Source of the DNA: Mesostigma viride
Lineage: Eukaryota > Streptophyta > Mesostigmatophyceae > Mesostigmatales > Mesostigmataceae
Direction of reading: 5' to 3'
DNA length: 59,189 bases
Assembly: GCA_009746045.1 (NCBI GenBank)
Contig: RPFO01000527.1
Span: forward strand, 1-59,189
Positions within the stretch are counted from its first letter, which is position 1, and every line of letters starts with the position of its first letter. The notes beneath the pieces were generated by a model that saw nothing but the letters and a program-made list of their open reading frames with translations, had not been told where the DNA came from and ran no database searches. Both the position numbers and the translations under genes were made by a program. Positions 46,201 through 56,292 of this stretch are shown here, one piece after another.

Positions 46201-46525
46201 CCAAGGTGCTGCAGTTGCCCGCGTCGTACTCCACGCTCACCAGCTGGGAGCTTGGGAGCAGATGCCAGCAGAAGCTCGGCAACAGAGGCAGACCGTACGT
46301 CTCCAACGTGCATTGCAAGATGCCGATCTGATCCCCGCCGTGCACCCCCTCTGACGGAACGCTGCACAGCTGGCTGCACCCGCTCTCGGCTGCGGCCGTC
46401 ACGGCCACGTCCTCCGCACAAGGCAGCGCCTGCGCGCATGCCTGCACGCTGTCCGGGCGAGGCCCCGTGCAAAAGTCGTCCGCCACAAAGGCACCTTGGC
46501 TGGACAGGCAGAACACCGAACGCGA
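40223..46525 (-). CDS. Giant surface protein, fifth module with ~4-kb Pro-rich linker
   Basis: An exon of 6,303 bp, starting SRSVFCLSSQGAFVADDFCT and ending EWSDCMGPCHAPYQ at a GTATGT donor. The first ~1,950 bp match the other modules but lack one base near 46,000 (GAGCCCCC instead of GATGCCCCC), which breaks the frame after VVEDGYCGG. After CHLLRPP (~44,577) the short PPPPSPP linker of sister modules is replaced by ~4 kb of minisatellite reading as PPPPSPP, TFTISATITAS or HLHHQRHHYR according to frame. The frame at the exon's end equals that at its start, so the net length is a multiple of three. The secreted-protein frame is presumably PPSPPPP throughout, with indels in G runs being errors or real slippage. 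Unseen introns within the linker cannot be excluded. Confidence 0.6.
40330..41880. repeat. Linker minisatellite A, ~250-bp higher-order unit
   Basis: GGTGGAGGTG-type simple sequence organised in higher-order units marked by ACAAAGGAGGCGTTGATGG near 40,581, 40,832, 41,083, 41,326 and 41,573, with a variant (GGCGTGGCTGG) near 41,753. Spacing is about 243-251 bp. The transcript strand encodes Pro/Ser-rich sequence. Confidence 0.85.
41881..44250. repeat. Linker minisatellite B, 104-108-bp unit
   Basis: About 22 units, each with TAATGGGAAAAGAGGGGCAG and GAAGGCGGAGGCGGTAATGG. Starts measured by eye include 42,184, 42,292, 42,400, 42,508, 42,616, 43,003, 43,111, 43,218, 43,324, 43,432, 43,539, 43,645, 43,751, 43,857, 43,964, 44,072 and 44,180. 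Units of 108 bp keep the reading frame (36 codons); 105-107-bp units rotate it. The length differences fall in G runs. Confidence 0.9.
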
Positions 46526-46797
46526 CTGCGCGTACGTCACAACACGGGCAAACAAGGGTGCAGCAGGCAAGGCGACAAGCCGGTTCCCACAGCGGAGTCA
46601 GCCACAAGATTGCGTGACAAACAGCTTTGTCCAGCCCCAACATTCCCAACATGGACAGGCAAGCCGCAAGACGGCGAATTCCAACAAACAACGCAACAGG
46701 CTACGCAAGCAGGGTACGTGACCAGCAGCAAACATAGGAGGAACCGCATCCACAAGAATGGCAACGAGAGAGGAACCCTGCCAGTCTGCACACCCAC
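46526..46797 (-). other. 272-bp phase-0 intron (module 4 to module 5)
   Basis: Donor CAG|GTGGGT and acceptor GCGCAG|TCGCGT. Nearly identical to the introns at 48,899, 51,274, 53,648 and 56,021, all exactly 272 bp. Read through, it encodes a hydrophobic peptide (LLCLLLVTYPACVACCVVC) that mimics a membrane helix, but an in-frame stop ends it. Confidence 0.85.
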
Positions 46798-48898
46798 CTG
46801 GTAGGGCATCGAGCAAGGGCCCATGCACTCCGACCACTCCGAGGTGATGAAAGGCAGCGAACCAGGAGGAGGAGGAGGAGGCGGCGCCAGAGGAGGTCCA
46901 GGTGGGAGTGGGGGGGCAGCGGAGGCAGAGGGGGCGATGGCGGCGGCGGGGGCCGCAGCAGGTGGCACACACCCTCATCGTCGGCCTCCCATCCCAAAGC
47001 GCACACGTCGCACGCATCTCCCGCATACCCCACCAAGCAGTCACACACGCCCGACGCTCGCACGCACGCGCCGCGCGCCATGCCGCCGCATTCCGTGCCC
47101 CTCTGGGAGTGGAGCGGGCACGCCTGCCATGGATAGGGGCAGTCGGCCACGCAGCAAGAGGTCGACAGCCGCTCCCCACCCACCACCGGCAGAGCCTGCC
47201 AGGGCTCCTGCGCGCTGCTGCACAGCTCGCCCAGCTCACACACGCCGTTGCCGCACAGCGACACGGGCACGGCCGACAGAATGGTCAGAACGGATGACGT
47301 GCTGCTTTCCGCGCCGGTCGAGGCCGCACGCTCCAGCAGGCGAAGAACTTCCAGCATGTCCACGCCACCGGAGCCGGAGCCCGGCTGGCTGATGGTGAGA
47401 TTCACCACGACAACCACCTGGGAAGGACCACTGGTGCCGGGGGAAGGCGGGGACGATGGAGGCGGGGACGGCATGCCGTAAGCCAACGTGTACGGGTCAA
47501 GGAAGCTGATCACCGCCAGCAACTCCGCAGGAAGCAGCGCCAACGATGCCAGATCCGACTGCAGGGCCGAAGCCAACAGGGCGGCGGCCGAGCCGGGGCC
47601 TTGGCCACCGTACACCAACTCCTGCATGCTCGCAAGAGGGGGCTCACCCTCCCCAGGCGCCGGCAGACGCAGCTCCAGCAACACAGAAGCACCACAGCTG
47701 GAATGCACGCCGTCGCACACCCCACAAAAGTCCAGGCTGCCGCTCGCGCAGCACACTCCGCCGGCGTCCAGCACGCCGGGCGGAGCGCACGGACGATACA
47801 GCACGTCCACCACGGACGCAGCGCCACCGCAGATGCCCTGGGCGTCCAGCGACGAGGGAGGCACGCAGCAATGGCCCTCGCGGTCGAGCAACGGCATGCG
47901 CAGCGCGCCCTCACTCACCATGCCCTCGCCACAGCAAAAGCCGTCCACGTCCACAACCGAGACGCAGCACTGCCCAGCGCCATCCACGCGGTCGCCCGGA
48001 GAGCACTGGGGAGGGATCTGGCAAAGCGTGCCCTGCCAGCCACCCCGCACAAGCACACACCCAACGCGCGGTTACAGCCGCCATGGCCAGAGCACACGGG
48101 CTCCGGCTGGCCGAGGCAAAAGTCGGCGGGCGTGCAGGGTTCGGAGCTGCAGCTGTCCTCGGACACGGGCTCCACCGGGCCACACCCGGCATCGCCTGGG
48201 CCGGCCACGAACGGGAGACCGTCCTCGCCCACGCAAGAGACCGACCGCACACGCGTGCCGCCGCCGCAGACGCTGCTGCAGCTGCCCCAAGGACCCGCCT
48301 CCCACGCCGCAAGACTGCACGCCAGCGAGTTGCACGACCTCTCTTCGGACAGCGACGCCGCGAACGCGATGCCCCCACAATACCCGTCCTCCACCACGTA
48401 CAAGCCCAGGCCGACCATGTACGTGAAGCTGCCGGCGGCAGACGCCGCATCGGCAAGCGCGGTCACGCAGCGCACCTCACGACGCGAGGAGCCCGCACCC
48501 CCGCACGCGGAACTGCACGCCTCCCAGCCTCCCACCAGCCAGAAGTACTCGCTGGAAACGCAGGCGCTGGATGCCAAGGTGCTGCAGTTGCCCGCGTCGT
48601 ACTCCACGCTCACCAGCTGGGAGCTTGGGAGCAGATGCCAGCAGAAGCTCGGCAACAGAGGCAGACCGTACGTCTCCAACGTGCATTGCAAGATGCCGAT
48701 CTGATCCCCGCCGTGCACCCCCTCTGACGGAACGCTGCACAGCTGGCTGCACCCGCTCTCGGCTGCGGCCGTCACGGCCACGTCCTCCGCACAAGGCAGC
48801 GCCTGCGCGCATGCCTGCACGCTGTCCGGGCGAGGCCCCGTGCAAAAGTCGTCCGCCACAAAGGCACCTTGGCTGGACAGGCAGAACACCGAACGCGA
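46798..48898 (-). CDS. Giant surface protein, TSP1/EGF module 4 (two 1-base deletions)
   Basis: 2,101 bp against 2,103 in the intact module 3. Two single-base losses explain the difference: one C in a run near 48,045 (CCACCCCGC for CCACCCCCGC), which breaks the frame after GVCLCG, and one C near 46,917 in the Pro linker (GGGGGGGCAGC for GGGGGGGCCAGC). Otherwise the sequence is almost identical to module 3, and shares GMARGACVR with it against GTARGACVR elsewhere. Both losses lie in or beside homopolymers, so sequencing error is at least as likely as decay. Confidence 0.7.
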
Positions 48899-49170
48899 CT
48901 GCGCGTACGTCACAACACGGGCAAACAAGGGTGCAGCAGGCAAGGCGACAAGCCGGTTCCCACAGCGGAGTCAGCCACAAGATTGCGTGACAAACAGCTT
49001 TGTCCAGCCCCAACATTCCCAACATGGACAGGCAAGCCGCAAGACGGCGAATTCCAACAAACAACGCAACAGGCTACGCAAGCAGGGTACGTGACCAGCA
49101 GCAAACATAGGAGGAACCGCATCCACAAGAATGGCAACGAGAGAGGAACCCTGCCAGTCTGCACACCCAC
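48899..49170 (-). other. 272-bp phase-0 intron (module 3 to module 4)
   Basis: Same boundaries and length as the other module introns. Shares the variant bases of the 46,526 intron (CCCCAACATTCCC, GACGGCG) against those at 51,274 and 53,648 (CCTCAACCTTCCC, GAAGGCG). Confidence 0.85.
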
Positions 49171-51273
49171 CTGGTAGGGCATCGAGCAAGGGCCCATGCA
49201 CTCCGACCACTCCGAGGTGATGAAAGGCAGCGAACCAGGAGGAGGAGGAGGAGGCGGCGCCAGAGGAGGTCCAGGTGGGAGTGGGGGGGCCAGCGGAGGC
49301 AGAGGGGGCGATGGCGGCGGCGGGGGCCGCAGCAGGTGGCACACACCCTCATCGTCGGCCTCCCATCCCAAAGCGCACACGTCGCACGCATCTCCCGCAT
49401 ACCCCACCAAGCAGTCACACACGCCCGACGCTCGCACGCACGCGCCGCGCGCCATGCCGCCGCATTCCGTGCCCCTCTGGGAGTGGAGCGGGCACGCCTG
49501 CCATGGATAGGGGCAGTCGGCCACGCAGCAAGAGGTCGACAGCCGCTCCCCACCCACCACCGGCAGAGCCTGCCAGGGCTCCTGCGCGCTGCTGCACAGC
49601 TCGCCCAGCTCACACACGCCGTTGCCGCACAGCGACACGGGCACGGCCGACAGAATGGTCAGAACGGATGACGTGCTGCTTTCCGCGCCGGTCGAGGCCG
49701 CACGCTCCAGCAGGCGAAGAACTTCCAGCATGTCCACGCCACCGGAGCCGGAGCCCGGCTGGCTGATGGTGAGATTCACCACGACAACCACCTGGGAAGG
49801 ACCACTGGTGCCGGGGGAAGGCGGGGACGATGGAGGCGGGGACGGCATGCCGTAAGCCAACGTGTACGGGTCAAGGAAGCTGATCACCGCCAGCAACTCC
49901 GCAGGAAGCAGCGCCAACGATGCCAGATCCGACTGCAGGGCCGAAGCCAACAGGGCGGCGGCCGAGCCGGGGCCTTGGCCACCGTACACCAACTCCTGCA
50001 TGCTCGCAAGAGGGGGCTCACCCTCCCCAGGCGCCGGCAGACGCAGCTCCAGCAACACAGAAGCACCACAGCTGGAATGCACGCCGTCGCACACCCCACA
50101 AAAGTCCAGGCTGCCGCTCGCGCAGCACACTCCGCCGGCGTCCAGCACGCCGGGCGGAGCGCACGGACGATACAGCACGTCCACCACGGACGCAGCGCCA
50201 CCGCAGATGCCCTGGGCGTCCAGCGACGAGGGAGGCACGCAGCAATGGCCCTCGCGGTCGAGCAACGGCATGCGCAGCGCGCCCTCACTCACCATGCCCT
50301 CGCCACAGCAAAAGCCGTCCACGTCCACAACCGAGACGCAGCACTGCCCAGCGCCATCCACGCGGTCGCCCGGAGAGCACTGGGGAGGGATCTGGCAAAG
50401 CGTGCCCTGCCAGCCACCCCCGCACAAGCACACACCCAACGCGCGGTTACAGCCGCCATGGCCAGAGCACACGGGCTCCGGCTGGCCGAGGCAAAAGTCG
50501 GCGGGCGTGCAGGGTTCGGAGCTGCAGCTGTCCTCGGACACGGGCTCCACCGGGCCACACCCGGCATCGCCTGGGCCGGCCACGAACGGGAGACCGTCCT
50601 CGCCCACGCAAGAGACCGACCGCACACGCGTGCCGCCGCCGCAGACGCTGCTGCAGCTGCCCCAAGGACCCGCCTCCCACGCCGCAAGACTGCACGCCAG
50701 CGAGTTGCACGACCTCTCTTCGGACAGCGACGCCGCGAACGCGATGCCCCCACAATACCCGTCCTCCACCACGTACAAGCCCAGGCCGACCATGTACGTG
50801 AAGCTGCCGGCGGCAGACGCCGCATCGGCAAGCGCGGTCACGCAGCGCACCTCACGACGCGAGGAGCCCGCACCCCCGCACGCGGAACTGCACGCCTCCC
50901 AGCCTCCCACCAGCCAGAAGTACTCGCTGGAAACGCAGGCGCTGGATGCCAAGGTGCTGCAGTTGCCCGCGTCGTACTCCACGCTCACCAGCTGGGAGCT
51001 TGGGAGCAGATGCCAGCAGAAGCTCGGCAACAGAGGCAGACCGTACGTCTCCAACGTGCATTGCAAGATGCCGATCTGATCCCCGCCGTGCACCCCCTCT
51101 GACGGAACGCTGCACAGCTGGCTGCACCCGCTCTCGGCTGCGGCCGTCACGGCCACGTCCTCCGCACAAGGCAGCGCCTGCGCGCATGCCTGCACGCTGT
51201 CCGGGCGAGGCCCCGTGCAAAAGTCGTCCGCCACAAAGGCACCTTGGCTGGACAGGCAGAACACCGAACGCGA
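49171..51273 (-). CDS. Giant surface protein, TSP1/EGF module 3 (intact reference copy)
   Basis: 701 codons, open throughout, phase 0 at both ends. Order by residue: 1-36 second part of a TSP1 repeat (SRSVFCL...CAQALPC); ~37-119 Cys-containing spacer; ~120-185 TSP1 (WEACSSACGG); ~190-245 TSP1 (WGSCSSVCGGGTRVRSVSC); ~247-290 EGF-like (CSGHGGCNRALGVCLCGGGW); ~290-395 Cys-pair-rich region (GQCCVSVVDVDGFCCGEG) ending FCGVCDGVHSSC; ~395-525 a less Cys-rich region with short PSPPPSSPPSPG; ~530 CGNGVCELGELC; ~600-645 EGF/laminin-like (CDCLVGYAGDACDVCALGW); ~648-680 Pro linker; 687-701 WSECMGPCSMPYQ, first part of the next TSP1. Such modules serve extracellular adhesion in known proteins; the function here is inferred. 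Confidence 0.85.
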
Positions 51274-51545
51274 CTGCGCGTACGTCACAACACGGGCAAA
51301 CAAGGGTGCAGCAGGCAAGGCGACAAGCCGGTTCCCACAGCGGAGTCAGCCACAAGATTGCGTGACAAACAGCTTTGTCCAGCCTCAACCTTCCCAACAT
51401 GGACAGGCAAGCCGCAAGAAGGCGAATTCCAACAAACAACGCAACAGGCTACGCAAGCAGGGTACGTGACCAGCAGCAAACATAGGCGGAACCGCATCCA
51501 CAAGAATGGCAACGAGAGAGGAACCCTGCCAGTCTGCACACCCAC
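51274..51545 (-). other. 272-bp phase-0 intron (module 2 to module 3)
   Basis: Same splice sites and length as its sisters; closest to the intron at 53,648 by shared variants. Confidence 0.85.
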
Positions 51546-53647
51546 CTGGTAGGGCATCGAGCAAGGGCCCATGCACTCCGACCACTCCGAGGTGATGAAA
51601 GGCAGCGAACCAGGAGGAGGAGGAGGAGGCGGCGCCAGAGGAGGTCCAGGTGGGAGTGGGGGGGCCAGCGGAGGCAGAGGGGGCGATGGCGGCGGCGGGG
51701 GCCGCAGCAGGTGGCACACACCCTCATCGTCGGCCTCCCATCCCAAAGCGCACACGTCGCACGCATCTCCCGCATACCCCACCAAGCAGTCACACACGCC
51801 CGACGCTCGCACGCACGCGCCGCGCGCCGTGCCGCCGCATTCCGTGCCCCTCTGGGAGTGGAGCGGGCACGCCTGCCATGGATAGGGGCAGTCGGCCACG
51901 CAGCAAGAGGTCGACAGCCGCTCCCCACCCACCACCGGCAGAGCCTGCCAGGGCTCCTGCGCGCTGCTGCACAGCTCGCCCAGCTCGCACACGCCGTTGC
52001 CGCACAGCGACACGGGCACGGCCGACAGAATGGTCAGAATGGATGACGTGCTGCTTTCCGCGCCGGTCGAGGCCGCACGCTCCAGCAGGCGAAGAACTTC
52101 CAGCATGTCCACGCCACCGGAGCCGGAGCCCGGCTGGCTGATGGTGAGATTCACCACGACAACCACCTGGGAAGGACCACTGGTGCCGGGGGAAGGCGGG
52201 GACGATGGAGGCGGGGACGGCATGCCGAAAGCCAACGTGTACGGGTCAAGGAAGCTGATCACCGCCAGCAACTCCGCAGGAAGCAGCGCCAACGATGCCA
52301 GATCCGACTGCAGGGCCGAAGCCAACAGGGCGGCGGCCGAGCCGGGGCCTTGGCCACCGTACACCAACTCCTGCATGCTCGCAAGAGGGGGCTCACCCTC
52401 CCCAGGCGCCGGCAGACGCAGCTCCAGCAACACCGAAGCACCACAGCTGGAATGCACGCCGTCGCACACCCCACAAAAGTCCAGGCTGCCGCTCGCGCAG
52501 CACACTCCGCCCGCGTCCAGCACGCCGGGCGGAGCGCACGGACGATACAGCACGTCCACCACGGACGCAGCGCCGCCGCAGATGCCCTGGGCGTCCAGCG
52601 ACGAGGGAGGCACGCAGCAATGGCCCTCGCGGTCGAGCAACGGCATGCGCAGCGCGCCCTCACTCACCATGCCCTCGCCACAGCAAAAGCCGTCCACGTC
52701 CACAACCGAGACGCAGCACTGCCCAGCGCCATCCACGCGGTCGCCCGGAGAGCACTGGGGAGGGATCTGGCAAAGCGTGCCCTGCCAGCCACCCCCGCAC
52801 AAGCACACACCCAACGCGCGTTACAGCCGCCATGGCCAGAGCACACGGGCTCCGGCTGGCCGAGGCAAAAGTCGGCGGGCGTGCAGGGTTCGGAGCTGCA
52901 GCTGTCCTCGGACACGGGCTCCACCGGGCCACACCCGGCATCGCCTGGGCCGGCCACGAACGGGAGACCGTCCTCGCCCACGCAAGAGACCGACCGCACA
53001 CGCGTGCCGCCGCCGCAGACGCTGCTGCAGCTGCCCCAAGGACCCGCCTCCCACGCCGCAAGACTGCACGCCAGCGAGTTGCACGACCTCTCTTCGGACA
53101 GCGACGCCGCAAACGCGACGCCCCCACAATACCCGTCCTCCACCACGTACAAGCCCAGGCCGACCATGTACGTGAAGCTGCCGGCGGCAGACGCCGCATC
53201 GGCAAGCGCGGTCACGCAGCGCACCTCACGACGCGAGGAGCCCGCACCCCCGCACGCGGAACTGCACGCCTCCCAGCCTCCCACCAGCCAGAAGTACTCG
53301 CTGGAAACGCAGGCGCTGGATGCCAAGGTGCTGCAGTTGCCCGCGTCGTACTCCACGCTCACCAGCTGGGAGCTTGGGAGCAGATGCCAGCAGAAGCTCG
53401 GCAACAGAGGCAGACCGTACGTCTCCAACGTGCATTGCAAGATGCCGATCTGATCCCCGCCGTGCACCCCCTCTGACGGAACGCTGCACAGCTGGCTGCA
53501 CCCGCTCTCGGCTGCGGCCGTCACGGCCACGTCCTCCGCACAAGGCAGCGCCTGCGCGCATGCCTGCACGCTGTCCGGGCGAGGCCCCGTGCAAAAGTCG
53601 TCCGCCACAAAGGCACCTTGGCTGGACAGGCAGAACACCGAACGCGA
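51546..53647 (-). CDS. Giant surface protein, TSP1/EGF module 2 (one 1-base deletion)
   Basis: 2,102 bp, one base short. The loss is a G near 52,820 (ACGCGCGTTACAG for ACGCGCGGTTACAG), breaking the frame inside the EGF-like segment after CSGHGGCN. Domain order is as in module 3. It shares LAFGMPS (GCCGAAAGCC on plus at ~52,225) with module 1 against LAYGMPS elsewhere, so modules 1 and 2 are each other's closest relatives. Confidence 0.75.
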
Positions 53648-53919
53648 CTGCGCGTACGTCACAACACGGGCAAACAAGGGTGCAGCAGGCAAGGCGACAA
53701 GCCGGTTCCCACAGCGGAGTCAGCCACAAGATTGCGTGACAAACAGCTTTGTCCAGCCTCAACCTTCCCAACATGGACAGGCAAGCCGCAAGAAGGCGAA
53801 TTCCAACAAACAACGCAACAGGCTACGCAAGCAGGGTACGTGACCAGCAGCAAACATAGGCGGAACTGCATCCACAAGAATGGCAACGAGAGAGGAACCC
53901 TGCCAGTCTGCACACCCAC
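53648..53919 (-). other. 272-bp phase-0 intron (module 1 to module 2)
   Basis: Same splice sites and length as its sisters. One private base change (GGAACTGCATCC for GGAACCGCATCC near 53,866). Confidence 0.85.
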
Positions 53920-56020
53920 CTGGTAGGGCATCGAGCAAGGGCCCATGCACTCCGACCACTCCGAGGTGATGAAAGGCAGCGAACCAGGAGGAGGAGGAGG
54001 AGGCGGCGCCAGAGGAGGTCCAGGTGGGAGTGGGGGGGCCAGCGGAGGCAGAGGGGGCGATGGCGGCGGCGGGGGCCGCAGCAGGTGGCACACACCCTCA
54101 TCGTCGGCCTCCCATCCCAAAGCGCACACGTCGCACGCATCTCCCGCATACCCCACCAAGCAGTCACACACGCCCGACGCTCGCACGCACGCGCCGCGCG
54201 CCGTGCCGCCGCATTCCGTGCCCCTCTGGGAGTGGAGCGGGCACGCCTGCCATGGATAGGGGCAGTCGGCCACGCAGCAAGAGGTCGACAGCCGCTCCCC
54301 ACCCACCACCGGCAGAGCCTGCCAGGGCTCCTGCGCGCTGCTGCACAGCTCGCCCAGCTCGCACACGCCGTTGCCGCACAGCGACACGGGCACGGCCGAC
54401 AGAATGGTCAGAATGGATGACGTGCTGCTTTCCGCGCCGGTCGAGGCCGCACGCTCCAGCAGGCGAAGAACTTCCAGCATGTCCACGCCACCGGAGCCGG
54501 AGCCCGGCTGGCTGATGGTGAGATTCACCACGACAACCACCTGGGAAGGACCACTGGTGCCGGGGGAAGGCGGGGACGATGGAGGCGGGGACGGCATGCC
54601 GAAAGCCAACGTGTACGGGTCAAGGAAGCTGATCACCGCCAGCAACTCCGCAGGAAGCAGCGCCAACGATGCCAGATCCGACTGCAGGGCCGAAGCCAAC
54701 AGGGCGGCGGCCGAGCCGGGGCCTTGGCCACCGTACACCAACTCCTGCATGCTCGAAGAGGGGCTCACCCTCCCCAGGCGCCGGCAGACGCAGCTCCAGC
54801 AACACCGAAGCACCACAGCTGGAATGCACGCCGTCGCACACCCCACAAAAGTCCAGGCTGCCGCTCGCGCAGCACACTCCGCCCGCGTCCAGCACGCCGG
54901 GCGGAGCGCACGGACGATACAGCACGTCCACCACGGACGCAGCGCCGCCGCAGATGCCCTGGGCGTCCAGCGACGAGGGAGGCACGCAGCAATGGCCCTC
55001 GCGGTCGAGCAACGGCATGCGCAGCGCGCCCTCACTCACCATGCCCTCGCCACAGCAAAAGCCGTCCACGTCCACAACCGAGACGCAGCACTGCCCAGCG
55101 CCATCCACGCGGTCGCCCGGAGAGCACTGGGGAGGGATCTGGCAAAGCGTGCCCTGCCAGCCACCCCCGCACAAGCACACACCCAACGCGCGGTTACAGC
55201 CGCCATGGCCAGAGCACACGGGCTCCGGCTGGCCGAGGCAAAAGTCGGCGGGCGTGCAGGGTTCGGAGCTGCAGCTGTCCTCGGACACGGGCTCCACCGG
55301 GCCACACCCGGCATCGCCTGGGCCGGCCACGAACGGGAGACCGTCCTCGCCCACGCAAGAGACCGACCGCACACGCGTGCCGCCGCCGCAGACGCTGCTG
55401 CAGCTGCCCCAAGGACCCGCCTCCCACGCCGCAAGACTGCACGCCAGCGAGTTGCACGACCTCTCTTCGGACAGCGACGCCGCAAACGCGACGCCCCCAC
55501 AATACCCGTCCTCCACCACGTACAAGCCCAGGCTGACCATGTACGTGAAGCTGCCGGCGGCAGACGCCGCATCGGCAAGCGCGGTCACGCAGCGCACCTC
55601 ACGACGCGAGGAGCCCGCACCCCCGCACGCGGAACTGCACGCCTCCCAGCCTCCCACCAGCCAGAAGTACTCGCTGGAAACGCAGGCGCTAGATGCCAAG
55701 GTGCTGCAGTTGCCCGCGTCGTACTCCACGCTCACCAGCTGGGAGCTTGGGAGCAGATGCCAGCAGAAGCTCGGCAACAGAGGCAGACCGTACGTCTCCA
55801 ACGTGCATTGCAAGATGCCGATCTGATCCCCGCCGTGCACCCCCTCTGACGGAACGCTGCACAGCTGGCTGCACCCGCTCTCGGCCGCGGCCGTCACGGC
55901 CACGTCCTCCGCACAAGGCAGCGCCTGCGCGCATGCCTGCACGCTGTCCGGGCGAGGCCCCGTGCAAAAGTCGTCCGCCACAAAGGCACCTTGGCTGGAC
56001 AGGCAGAACACCGAACGCGA
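53920..56020 (-). CDS. Giant surface protein, TSP1/EGF module 1 (2-base deletion)
   Basis: 2,101 bp. Two bases are missing close together near 54,755-54,765 (CTCGAAGAGGGGCTC for CTCGCAAGAGGGGGCTC), breaking the frame after LPAPGEGEP. The rest matches module 3, including all TSP1, EGF-like and FCGVCDG landmarks. A private change gives MVSLGLY for MVGLGLY. Confidence 0.7.
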
Positions 56021-56292
56021 CTGCGCGTACGTCACAACACGGGCAAACAAGGGTGCAGCAGGCAAGGCGACAAGCCGGTTCCCACAGCGGAGTCAGCCAC
56101 AAGATTGCGTGACAAACAGCTTTGTCCAGCCTCAACATTCCCAATATGGACAGGCAAGCCGCAAGACGGCGGATTCCAACAAACAACGCAACAGGCTACG
56201 CAAGCAGGGTACGTGACCAACAGCAAACATAGGAGGAACCGCATCCACAAGAATGGCAACGAGAGAGGAACCCTGCCAGTCTGCACACCCAC
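56021..56292 (-). other. 272-bp phase-0 intron (upstream Pro-rich exon to module 1)
   Basis: Same splice sites and length as the other four. The most diverged of the five (CCCAATATGG, GGCGGATTCC), consistent with being at the edge of the array. Confidence 0.85.

Noticed and set aside
48910-49170. Hydrophobic C-terminus (LLCLLLVTYPACVACC) suggesting each module ends in a membrane segment
   Set aside because: This stretch is the 272-bp intron read through. Removing it joins WSECMGPCSMPYQ to SRSVFC, a proper TSP1 repeat.
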